Source: Muribaculaceae bacterium
GTDB taxonomy: Bacteria > Bacteroidota > Bacteroidia > Bacteroidales > Muribaculaceae
NCBI GenBank assembly: GCA_029051445.1
Contig: JAIDKP010000365.1
Location: 1 to 6,710 of the forward strand
Direction: 5' to 3'
Length of the DNA stretch: 6,710 nt
Positions within the stretch are counted from its first letter, which is position 1. Every line of letters starts with the position of its first letter. Position numbers and translations under genes: made by a program. Under the pieces are notes generated by a model. The model saw nothing but the letters and a program-made list of their open reading frames with translations, was not told the DNA's origin and made no database searches. Below, one piece after another: positions 1 through 6,469 of the stretch.

Positions 1-1501
1 GTCGGAGGGTATCAGGATCAAGATCCCGCCTGAGGGAACTACTCTGCTTGATTTTCCAAAGGCGCGTATAATATGCCAGCGCGGCTATGACAAGGCCATG
101 GAGCTTATGGACTCGATAAAGGGTCGTGTGGCTTCGCGTATTCCTGCAGAATCAAGAAATCTTAAGCGGGAGGTTTTTAAATCGAAAACTCCTTATGTGA
201 GGTTTGACTCGGTGCATGTGGAGGGAGGCACTCCTAAACAGAACGAGTATATCAAGTATCTGTTTACGGGTAATAAACCGGATACTTTCGGGATTGAACA
301 TGCCAAGCTCGCCTACTATCGTGCCGTGACTTCTGGAAAGCTGCGCAATCTTGTGCCTCATGCTGTCTACAATGATTCGACCGGATATTTCACACTCGAC
401 ATGAAGGCTACGGTAAAAAACAACATGAGTGTGGGTGTCGGAACTTATCTGACTTCGTCGGTGAACAGTATGATTGTGTTGTCGGCCGGTTATAACTCTC
501 TGGCTCTACGCAGTCTCGATGTCGATTTCAACGGATGGCTCGGACAGAGCAGTCTTGCGGCCTCGCTTGGCGGAAAAATGTTTATGCCTACTGCGATTCC
601 GTCGGCAGTGACGCTTAGCGCCGTTGTGTCACACCGTAGTGAGCACCAGAGCGACAAGTTGTTTTATGATGAGAATAATCCTGTGTTCATGCGTCATTTT
701 GAGGCTTTTGGCCGTGTCGGTTATGCATGGGCTCTCGGACGCACCGGTGAAATGAGTGTTTCTGCCGGCTACGGTTACCTTCGTGACAAGTATGCGACTA
801 CAGGGGCGGCTCTTGTGGTTGATGGAAGAAAGGATATCATAGATTTCGGCCTTGGGCAGGTATCGGTGAGGGCACAGTTCAATACTCTGGATAATGAGAT
901 GTATCCTACGAGCGGTCATCGATATATGTTTGTAGGAATGGGGGTTGCAGGCGATTACTCTCTTAAATCGGGCGGAGCTGCCGTCCCTGAAGTGAAAAAC
1001 CGTGACTGTCGATGGCTGCAGGCAGAGATCAATGTTGAAAAGTTTTTCAGTATGGGACGTCATTTTTCCATAGGCCTGGAGTCCAATGTTCTCGCATCGA
1101 CAAGAAAACTTCTTGGCAACTACAATGCTACACTTGTCGCTGCTCCCGGCTTTAATCCTATGGCATCAAGCTATAACTCTTTTCATTCGTCGCTGCGTGC
1201 TATGAGTTATGCTACTGCCGGTGTTATACCTGTCGTGAAGTTTTCCGATAATCTTCAGCTGAGGTGCGAAGCTCATGTTTTCATGCCTTTCCGTGCTATC
1301 GGCCGTGCGGCCGGAGGCGGGGCGTGCTATGGGCGCTGGTTTAGTGATCCACGTTGGCTCGGTGAAATTTCGGTAGCTTATAATTTCCCCTTCAAAGCTT
1401 CGCTTGCCGGCTATGTGAATTATATGGATTCTCCCGGCGACAGGTGGAATGCGGGTCTTTCGTTCGGTCTGTTTTTCCTTCCTCCGCAGTTTTTGCGTTA
1501 A
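1..1501 (+). CDS. Patatin-like phospholipase / outer-membrane beta-barrel protein, C-terminal part (5' end outside window)
   Basis: The reading frame is open from the left edge (first full codon at base 2) to the TAA at 1499-1501, giving 499 residues, so the gene starts upstream. Residues of about 1-60 look like the tail of a patatin domain. About 65-138 (from YVRFDSVHVEGG) resemble the single POTRA-like module of these proteins. About 142-499 are alternating aromatic/glycine strands typical of a surface-antigen (Omp85/D15-type) beta-barrel, ending in SFGLFFLPPQFLR. Family knowledge: PlpD-like proteins join a patatin lipase with a Ser-Asp dyad to a POTRA and an outer-membrane barrel. The GxSxG and DGG motifs would lie in the missing N-terminal part, so the enzymatic half is inferred. 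An ATG at 98 exists, but coding continues upstream of it. The gene ends about 60 bases before the B12 leader and is probably a separate transcription unit. An Omp85-family protein without a lipase domain is the alternative. Confidence 0.72.
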   Translation, partial: SEGIRIKIPPEGTTLLDFPKARIICQRGYDKAMELMDSIKGRVASRIPAESRNLKREVFKSKTPYVRFDSVHVEGGTPKQNEYIKYLFTGNKPDTFGIEHAKLAYYRAVTSGKLRNLVPHAVYNDSTGYFTLDMKATVKNNMSVGVGTYLTSSVNSMIVLSAGYNSLALRSLDVDFNGWLGQSSLAASLGGKMFMPTAIPSAVTLSAVVSHRSEHQSDKLFYDENNPVFMRHFEAFGRVGYAWALGRTGEMSVSAGYGYLRDKYATTGAALVVDGRKDIIDFGLGQVSVRAQFNTLDNEMYPTSGHRYMFVGMGVAGDYSLKSGGAAVPEVKNRDCRWLQAEINVEKFFSMGRHFSIGLESNVLASTRKLLGNYNATLVAAPGFNPMASSYNSFHSSLRAMSYATAGVIPVVKFSDNLQLRCEAHVFMPFRAIGRAAGGGACYGRWFSDPRWLGEISVAYNFPFKASLAGYVNYMDSPGDRWNAGLSFGLFFLPPQFLR

Positions 1502-1545
1502 ACAAAATTAACGGTTGTGTGTCGGATTTAGTGACAGAGATGGTA

Positions 1546-1553
1546 TAATTTTG
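1546..1553 (+). promoter_or_regulatory. Candidate Bacteroidetes -7 promoter element upstream of the B12 riboswitch
   Basis: TAATTTTG fits the TAnnTTTG -7 consensus used by the Bacteroidetes primary sigma factor. Transcription starting 6-9 bases downstream would begin at about 1559-1562, which is where the P1 helix of the riboswitch begins. No good TTTG -33 box is visible at the usual 19-21 base spacing: the nearest, TTG at 1514-1516, is too far upstream. The call therefore rests on the -7 box and its position. Confidence 0.45.
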
Positions 1554-1561
1554 TCGGCGAA

Positions 1562-1782
1562 ACAATGGTGGACGTGTGTCCCGGCAATGCCGCGGACATA
1601 GTCCTGAAAAGGGAACGAGGTGAGAATCCCCGACAGTCCCGCTGCGGTATTTCCCCCTAAATGGAGAAGATCACCGGCCAAGGCACTGCAATCAGGCGGT
1701 GCCGGAACAGCCACTGGGTATGGTAATGCATATCCGGGAAGGTGCCGGAAGGATCGGGAAGAGTCCGAAGACCTGCCATTGT
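1562..1782 (+). ncRNA. Cobalamin (vitamin B12) riboswitch aptamer
   Basis: Several conserved cobalamin riboswitch blocks occur in the correct order. AAAAGGGAACGAGGTGAGAA at 1607-1626 is followed by TCCCC. CAGTCCCGCTGCGGT lies at 1634-1648. The B12 box GCCACTG is at 1710-1716. The 3' block runs through GGGAAGG (1736-1742) and GAAGACCTGCC (1767-1777). P1 can be drawn exactly: ACAATGG 1562-1568 pairs with CCATTGT 1776-1782. Other helices visible by eye are 1578-1597 (GTCC and CGGC with their complements), GGCACTG 1682-1688 with CGGTGCC 1697-1703, and GGTATG 1717-1722 with CATATC 1729-1734. Its position directly before a BtuB gene agrees with cobalamin-dependent repression of import. Adenosyl- versus methyl/aqua-cobalamin preference cannot be told from this reading. 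Confidence 0.93.
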
Positions 1783-1789
1783 GTAGTAT

Positions 1790-1820
1790 ATGCGTGCTTG
1801 TTCTGCTATCGACCACGCAT
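1790..1820 (+). promoter_or_regulatory. Expression-platform hairpin between the B12 aptamer and btuB
   Basis: ATGCGTG at 1790-1796 and CACGCAT at 1814-1820 form a perfect 7-bp stem with a 17-base loop. It begins 8 bases after the aptamer ends and finishes 27 bases before the chosen btuB start at 1848. No U-run follows it, so it is not an intrinsic terminator. In other cobalamin riboswitches a downstream hairpin forms a loop-loop contact with the aptamer to block translation, and this stem is in the right place for that role. I did not find a clear complementary loop in the aptamer by eye, so the mechanism remains inferred. Confidence 0.4.
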
Positions 1821-1847
1821 CAGTTTTACCTGAAGATTCTTTCGCGG

Positions 1848-3887
1848 ATGAGAATGCAGGCTTTTATCCCATGTCATGTCGTGAAGTCGCTGCTGTTGCC
1901 GGCGACACTGTTTTTGTGTCATGCTGTTTCCGCTCAGGTAAAAGTAGATACAACACGTGTAGGTGCAAAGGCACTTGACGAGGCCGTTGTGAATGCGAAG
2001 TTCGACCGTAAGACTCTTAGGTCGTCTTCTCCCACATTCAGTATTGACAAGGAACGTATGTTGCGCAGCGGCGTGACAGATATTTCTGACGCAGTACACC
2101 GTCTGCCCGGAGTCACGTTGCGTGACTACGGTGGTGCGGGAGGTATGAAAACCGTTTCGGTGCGCGGGCTCGGCAGCGCTCATACGGCAGTAGTGTATGA
2201 CGGTATGCCTATTTCTGACGCACAGAGCGGCTCGATTGATCTGTCGCGTTATTCGATTGACAATCTTGAAGACCTCTCGCTAATAATCGGAGACAATGAT
2301 GATGTGTTTATTTCTGCAAAGGCAGCCGCATCACCTGCCACTCTGATACTTGCAACGCCAGGAATGAATCTTGAAGGGCGCGGAGCCGAGCTGACTGCAC
2401 AGATCAAGGCAGGATCGTTTGATTATGTGAGTCCATTTGTGCGAGGTGTGTTCAGAGCCGGTGATAGGATTGCTCTCGGTTTTACCGGTGAGTTTACGCA
2501 TGCAAAAAACGATTATCCATTTGATCTTGTCAACGGCATTCTTGTGACGCGAGAAAAACGTTCTCACAATCTCATGAATTCCGGTCATGGCGAGTTTAAT
2601 TTTCTATGGAAAGCCGGCGATAGCGGAGAGTTATCCGCAAAAATCTATTATTATGACAATAATCGTCAGCTTCCCGGACCGGTGATGTACTATAATGTCG
2701 ATGCGTCGAGCGGTGAATTGCGTGACCGCAATACATTCGGACAATTGACGTATACACACCAGATCGGAAAAAGCTGGAAAATAAGAGCCGCAGGAAAGTT
2801 CAACTGGTGCGGATCGCTATATACGGATATAGACAAGAAGTATCCCGACGGAAAACTCGACGAGTTCTATTGGCAGCGTGAGGCCTACGGATCGGCTCAG
2901 GTAATGTTTGAACCGACCCGGGCATGGAGTTTCGGATATTCGGCGGATTATTCATTCAACTCGCTTAACAGTAATGATAAAGCAGCGGATATGCATCCGC
3001 ATCGTAATTCTTTTCTTCAATCGATGACTGCTAAATGGCGTTATGGACGTATTGTGGTTACCGGACGGCTCATGCAATCAAATTATTTCAGCAGCTGCCG
3101 AGCCGGATTTGCAGCACCGGCCAATCACAGCAGGGTATCTCCTTCGATAAGTGTGAGCGGGCGTCTGCTTAGAAGCGGGTTTCTCTATGGCCGTCTCAGC
3201 TATAAAAATATATTCAGGATGCCGACTTTTAATGAGGCTTTCTATAACAGATATGGAAATCCCTATCTGCGTCCTGAGAGCACCGACCAGTTTAATGCGG
3301 GTCTTACCTGGCAGGCTCCTTCGTTTCCGTTAATGCGACAGTTGGTTGTGACCGCCGATGTGTACCGCAACTATGTGCGTGACCGCATCGTAGCTATCCC
3401 GCAGAATATGTTTATATGGAACGTGACCAATCTGAACAGCGTTCATGTCACCGGCGCCGATGTCACCCTCAATGGTACGCTTGGTGTGGCACGCCGCCAC
3501 GACATAGTGCTTGGCGGTACATGGAGTTATCAACGTGCAAAGATCAATGTAGATAAAGAAGATCCTGTCTATGGAAGTCAGGTCGCGTATATACCCCGTA
3601 ATTCCGGCTCATGCTCGATAGGATATGAAAATCCATGGGCAAATTTGGTTTTTCACGGACGTGGTACAAGCGATAGGTATACAGCCAACGCCAACAGCCC
3701 CCAGACGCTTCTGCCCGGGTATTTCGAGGCCGGATTGACGTTGTGGCGACGTTTCGCACTGCGTTGCGGCAGCACTATAGAAGTGAGGGGCGACATAATC
3801 AATCTGTTTGACAAGCAGTATGCCGTTATAGCGCGTTATCCGATGCCAGGCCGTTCGTGGATGTTTGCAGTGAAATATATTTTATAA
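1848..3887 (+). CDS. btuB: TonB-dependent vitamin B12 receptor (BtuB family)
   Basis: This is a 679-residue outer-membrane receptor that imports cobalamin using energy from TonB-ExbBD. The ATG at 1848 was chosen because it starts a signal peptide (K13, hydrophobic stretch about 15-25, likely cleavage after V27-S28-A29). Longer in-frame starts reach back into the riboswitch, and an ATG at 1854 is nearly equivalent. LDEAVVNA at 43-50 is TonB-box-like. The plug spans about 45-170 and includes SVRGLGSAHTAVVYDGMPIS. Its later part (DDVFISAKAAAS, about 151-162) resembles the plug of Bacteroidetes BtuB proteins. The rest is a 22-strand-type barrel ending in FDKQYAVIARYPMPGRSW, and the YPMPGR ending is common in BtuB. 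The upstream riboswitch and the downstream BtuG-like and BtuF genes support B12 over iron siderophores. The exact corrinoid range cannot be read. No strong Shine-Dalgarno site is seen. Confidence 0.92.
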   Translation: MRMQAFIPCHVVKSLLLPATLFLCHAVSAQVKVDTTRVGAKALDEAVVNAKFDRKTLRSSSPTFSIDKERMLRSGVTDISDAVHRLPGVTLRDYGGAGGMKTVSVRGLGSAHTAVVYDGMPISDAQSGSIDLSRYSIDNLEDLSLIIGDNDDVFISAKAAASPATLILATPGMNLEGRGAELTAQIKAGSFDYVSPFVRGVFRAGDRIALGFTGEFTHAKNDYPFDLVNGILVTREKRSHNLMNSGHGEFNFLWKAGDSGELSAKIYYYDNNRQLPGPVMYYNVDASSGELRDRNTFGQLTYTHQIGKSWKIRAAGKFNWCGSLYTDIDKKYPDGKLDEFYWQREAYGSAQVMFEPTRAWSFGYSADYSFNSLNSNDKAADMHPHRNSFLQSMTAKWRYGRIVVTGRLMQSNYFSSCRAGFAAPANHSRVSPSISVSGRLLRSGFLYGRLSYKNIFRMPTFNEAFYNRYGNPYLRPESTDQFNAGLTWQAPSFPLMRQLVVTADVYRNYVRDRIVAIPQNMFIWNVTNLNSVHVTGADVTLNGTLGVARRHDIVLGGTWSYQRAKINVDKEDPVYGSQVAYIPRNSGSCSIGYENPWANLVFHGRGTSDRYTANANSPQTLLPGYFEAGLTLWRRFALRCGSTIEVRGDIINLFDKQYAVIARYPMPGRSWMFAVKYIL

Positions 3888-3911
3888 AAAAAAACAATAT
3901 TACAACAGATT
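3886..3911 (+). promoter_or_regulatory. A-rich translation leader of the btuG-like gene
   Basis: The 24-base gap after btuB (3888-3911) is almost all A and T and contains a run of nine A residues that begins inside the btuB stop codon (3886-3894). There is no purine-rich Shine-Dalgarno site at normal spacing. A-rich leaders of this kind are typical of well-translated Bacteroidetes genes. No terminator hairpin lies in the gap, so transcription from btuB probably continues. Confidence 0.4.
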
Positions 3912-5009
3912 ATGAAAAAGTTTCTTCTAATGGCTGCTGTCGCAGGTGTGTTCTGCTTCACCGGCTGTTCCGACAATGATGAACCGGAACCTATCATTGA
4001 TCCGGTGATGACCTCTGAAGGTGTGTTTGTTGTCAACTCGGGAAATCTTGGCGGCAATATCGTCGGTTCGCTCAGCTACCTCGATTATTCGGCCAATACA
4101 ATTGCCAACAATGTGTTTTATGATGCCAACGGTCAGTATGTAGGTGATACATTCAACGATGGTCTGGTATATGGTGATAAGATGTATCTTGCTGTTACAG
4201 AGTCAAATGTAGTGCATGTGGTCAACGCCGGAACACTCAGGCTTGAAAAAACAATCCAGATGGATGCTACTGAGTCGCGTCCCCGTCGTCTTGCAGGATA
4301 TGACAATAAGGTGTATGTCACACTTTTTACGGGATACCTTGCCCAGATCGATCCAGCGACAATGAGTGTCACCGCTACAGTTGAGGTCGGCCCGAATCCG
4401 GAGGCTGTGGTAGCGTACAACGGTAAGCTTTATGTTGCAGTGTCGGACGGATACAATTCGGCCGGCGACTATGCCAACGCATGTGTGGCCGTTGTAGACC
4501 CCAAGACTATGACTGTGACAAAGAAAATCCAGGCGGGCAAGAATCTGACAGATCTCGCTACAAACGGTGAGTCGCTTTTCGTGCTTTCGTCGGGCGAATA
4601 TGAGGCTGGCACATATAAGCAGATCAATTATGGTGTTATGGAGATCAAAAACGACCAGGCTTCGGAGATTCTTTTCCCGGCCACGTTGATGGGAATCAAT
4701 GCAACGACTCTCTACTATATCGACAACGGATATGGCGCTTCGTCGATCAGCTACGGTAAGTATGATCTGAAGTCCGGTGCCACATCGTCGTGGATCTCGG
4801 GCAGCGACATCAAGTCGCCCGCAGGCCTCGGTGTCGACGCTCTTTCCGGCAACACATATGTCATCAGCTATAATCTCGGCGAGTCGGGCTATGCCGACTA
4901 CAGAGCCGCAGGTTACATGGCACGCTATGACGAGAATGATGCTCTTAAAGGTACATACACAGTAGGTGTCGGCGCAGTCAGAGTGTTCTTCAATAACGTA
5001 GAACGTTGA
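3912..5009 (+). CDS. btuG: BtuG-like surface lipoprotein, YncE-type beta-propeller that captures vitamin B12
   Basis: This 365-residue lipoprotein has a signal peptide, MKKFLLMAAVAGVF, and a lipobox, F16-T-G-C19. The residues after C19, SDNDEPE, are acidic and resemble the Bacteroidetes lipoprotein export signal, so surface exposure is likely. From about residue 36 (EGVFVVNSGNLGG) the chain is built of repeated beta-propeller blades: GDKMYLAVTESNVVHVVNAG, then DNKVYVTLFTGYLAQIDPAT, then NGKLYVAVSDG with CVAVVDPKTMTVTKKI, and later more diverged ones. This layout matches YncE/DUF5074-type propellers, including Bacteroides BtuG, which binds cobalamin very tightly and sits on BtuB. The position directly between btuB and a btuF gene under a B12 riboswitch makes BtuG the best reading. 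The B12 contact residues were not checked. Another YncE-like lipoprotein of unknown ligand is the alternative. Confidence 0.82.
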   Translation: MKKFLLMAAVAGVFCFTGCSDNDEPEPIIDPVMTSEGVFVVNSGNLGGNIVGSLSYLDYSANTIANNVFYDANGQYVGDTFNDGLVYGDKMYLAVTESNVVHVVNAGTLRLEKTIQMDATESRPRRLAGYDNKVYVTLFTGYLAQIDPATMSVTATVEVGPNPEAVVAYNGKLYVAVSDGYNSAGDYANACVAVVDPKTMTVTKKIQAGKNLTDLATNGESLFVLSSGEYEAGTYKQINYGVMEIKNDQASEILFPATLMGINATTLYYIDNGYGASSISYGKYDLKSGATSSWISGSDIKSPAGLGVDALSGNTYVISYNLGESGYADYRAAGYMARYDENDALKGTYTVGVGAVRVFFNNVER

Positions 5010-5013
5010 AGAA

Positions 5014-6174
5014 ATGAGTCTAAAAAACAGGTATTATATTATAATTGCGGTTACATGTCTGCCGGCCCTCCTTCTCGGGAGTTGTGCCGGCCGACAGCAA
5101 TCGTCGGAACGGGAGGGAGCGGTAGTGCGGCTTCCTCTCGACTATGCCAGAAATCTCCGTCTCTACAGCTATCCTGACGGGTGGACCGAGGCCGAGATCG
5201 TAAATCCATGGGACACAACGAAGCTGCTTCAGAGGGTCGCCATGGTGCCTGACAGCCTTGACGTGATACCGTCGTCGGTTCCCGACGGGGCTACAGTGGT
5301 CAGGACTCCTTTAAGCCGCAGTCTTGTCACAACTTCAATGCATCTGAGCCTTCTGTCGGAGTTCGGTGCCGAGAAGTCGGTGGCCGGAGTGACGGATGCC
5401 GAGTATATTTATCTTGATTATGTGCGTGACGGTATAAAAAATGGCGATATTGTGGATTGCGGTGTGACCACTGCGCCTACAATCGAGCGTGTGATTTCAA
5501 TCTCGTCGGACGGAATTATGATTTCTCCGTTTGAGAGCGGCGGCGACTATGGAAAGCTTGTCAAACTCGGTATCCCGATAATCTACACAGCTGACTATAT
5601 GGAGCCTGAGCCGCTTGGCCGAGCCGAATGGATGAGGTATTACGGTATGTTGTTCGGTAAGGAGGCTCTGGCCGACAGCATGTTCAGCGCCATTTCTGCG
5701 GAATTTATTGACGTTGCCCAAAGAACCTCAGAGGCTCTGAAAGGTGATAGCCATCGTCCTATCGTTCTGTTTGATCTGCCTTATCAGGGAGTATGGTATG
5801 TCAATTGTGCCAGATCAATCAATACTACTTATGTCGATATGGCCGGAGGTGACAGCCCGTTTGGATATATCGACGGAAAGACAGAGGCTCTTGCACCTGA
5901 GAAGGTTGTTATGGAGGCAGGAGATGCCGATGTGTGGCTGATCAGGTACAATAATTCCGGTGATCTGACGCGTAAGTCGATGCTTCGCGATAATCCGATG
6001 GTAGCGCAGTTCAAGGCTTTCAAGGAAGGGAATGTTTATGTGGCCAATACCGGTGAGGTAAGGTATTTTGAGGAGAGTCCGTTTCATCCGGAGCGTCTCC
6101 TTGGAGATATCGCCGAGATTCTTCATCCTACAGGTGATCACGTCCTGCGGTATTTCTGCCGTATTTCGGAGTGA
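5014..6174 (+). CDS. btuF: Periplasmic B12-binding lipoprotein of an ABC importer (BtuF-type)
   Basis: This 386-residue substrate-binding protein carries a lipoprotein signal with lipobox L21-G-S-C24. The residues after the cysteine (AGRQQSS) lack the acidic run seen in its neighbour, which fits an anchor facing the periplasm. Residues of about 38-90 form an N-terminal extension with the EIVNPWDT motif common in Bacteroidetes relatives. The class III (BtuF/FepB-like) binding domain begins near V95, with RSLVTTSMHLSLLSEFGA, DCGVTTAPTIERVISI (about 148-163) and the EPLGRAEW motif at 199-206. A second lobe follows from about 249 (PIVLFDL) to about 371. Known BtuF hands cobalamin to BtuCD in the inner membrane. 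The gene starts 4 bases after the btuG stop, so it is probably translationally coupled. Family resemblance alone would also allow an iron-complex binder; the operon and riboswitch decide for B12. Confidence 0.85.
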   Translation: MSLKNRYYIIIAVTCLPALLLGSCAGRQQSSEREGAVVRLPLDYARNLRLYSYPDGWTEAEIVNPWDTTKLLQRVAMVPDSLDVIPSSVPDGATVVRTPLSRSLVTTSMHLSLLSEFGAEKSVAGVTDAEYIYLDYVRDGIKNGDIVDCGVTTAPTIERVISISSDGIMISPFESGGDYGKLVKLGIPIIYTADYMEPEPLGRAEWMRYYGMLFGKEALADSMFSAISAEFIDVAQRTSEALKGDSHRPIVLFDLPYQGVWYVNCARSINTTYVDMAGGDSPFGYIDGKTEALAPEKVVMEAGDADVWLIRYNNSGDLTRKSMLRDNPMVAQFKAFKEGNVYVANTGEVRYFEESPFHPERLLGDIAEILHPTGDHVLRYFCRISE

Positions 6175-6207
6175 AACCTATGACCCGGGGGAGGTTGACT
6201 TGAAGAA

Positions 6208-6247
6208 GTGGCTTCGCCACCGCGATCCGGCCTAAAGTCTTACTTTT
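6208..6247 (+). terminator. Weak candidate terminator region after btuF
   Basis: GTGGC 6208-6212 and GCCAC 6216-6220 form a 5-bp stem with a TTC loop. AAAGT 6234-6238 and ACTTT 6242-6246 form a second stem with a CTT loop, ending in TTTT. Neither is a strong intrinsic terminator, but this is the only place soon after the operon where one could lie. Confidence 0.25.
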
Positions 6248-6312
6248 GATCTTCTTATCGTCAAATATTCTGTGTATATTTTATTCTATGTATATTTGCG
6301 TAAATATTTGAG

Positions 6313-6434
6313 GCTGTGCCAAAATTGTGTCTTAGGAATATATGGGTAGCTTGAACTATGTAACTGCCTGGAATTAAGCAGGACGCACGAGCCGTGCGTC
6401 CCTACTCTCCGTGAGAGGGCATTTATGGCACAGC
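6313..6434. repeat. Inverted-repeat-bounded element, possible MITE-like remnant
   Basis: GCTGTGCCAAAA at 6313-6324 and TTATGGCACAGC at 6423-6434 are inverted copies matching at 11 of 12 positions, including 9 in a row. They enclose a 122-base segment with no coding signal that contains a perfect palindrome at 6381-6401. Such a small non-coding unit with terminal inverted repeats fits a miniature transposable element or a structured intergenic repeat. Direct proof would be other copies in the genome. Confidence 0.4.
6381..6405 (-). repeat. REP-like palindrome with adjacent GTAG tetranucleotide
   Basis: GGACGCACG (6381-6389) and CGTGCGTCC (6393-6401) are perfect 9-base complements around a 3-base centre. 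Read on the minus strand, GTAG (6405-6402) stands directly before the hairpin. A GTAG or GGAG tetranucleotide at the foot of a GC-rich hairpin is the mark of REP sequences handled by TnpA-REP (RAYT) transposases of the IS200/IS605 group. It is not followed by a T-run on the + strand, which argues against a terminator. Confidence 0.5.
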
Positions 6435-6469
6435 GGCAGATATTTGCGATAAGGAAAACTTTTGAATCT

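Larger units (their letters stand above)
6175..6469. other. Intergenic region between btuF and the cyuA-like gene
   Basis: About 295 bases without a convincing gene. The left part (about 6200-6250) has two small hairpins that may end the B12 operon. The middle (about 6250-6310) is AT-rich and includes TATATTTG at 6291-6298, a match to the TAnnTTTG -7 element, but without a visible -33 box. The right part holds the inverted-repeat structure described separately. Confidence 0.7.

Noticed and set aside
629..1063. 144-codon minus-strand frame inside the barrel gene
   Set aside because: It is antisense to a well-supported outer-membrane barrel and has no recognisable domain.
98..1501. Start of the first gene at the ATG at 98
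   Set aside because: The frame is open and protein-like from the window edge, so 98 is an internal methionine of a truncated gene.
1797..1813. Kissing-loop partner for the expression-platform hairpin loop
   Set aside because: Only chance-level 5-base complements to the aptamer were found by eye (for example TGTTC with GAACA at 1705-1709), so no specific contact is claimed.
1620..1847. N-terminal extension of btuB from a GTG at 1620 (76 extra residues)
   Set aside because: The extension would be encoded by the conserved core of the riboswitch and would bury the signal peptide that begins at 1848.
1790..1978. 62-codon frame starting at 1790 in the leader
   Set aside because: It overlaps the btuB start in another frame, shows no recognisable protein features, and its ATG lies in a hairpin arm. 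Kept only as a possible regulatory point in the findings.
6425..6469. Alternative ATG at 6425 for the cyuA-like gene, preceded by a purine-rich GAGAGGG
   Set aside because: It adds 15 residues not typical of the family and lies within the right inverted repeat. 6470 gives the expected N-terminus, although 6425 is not excluded.
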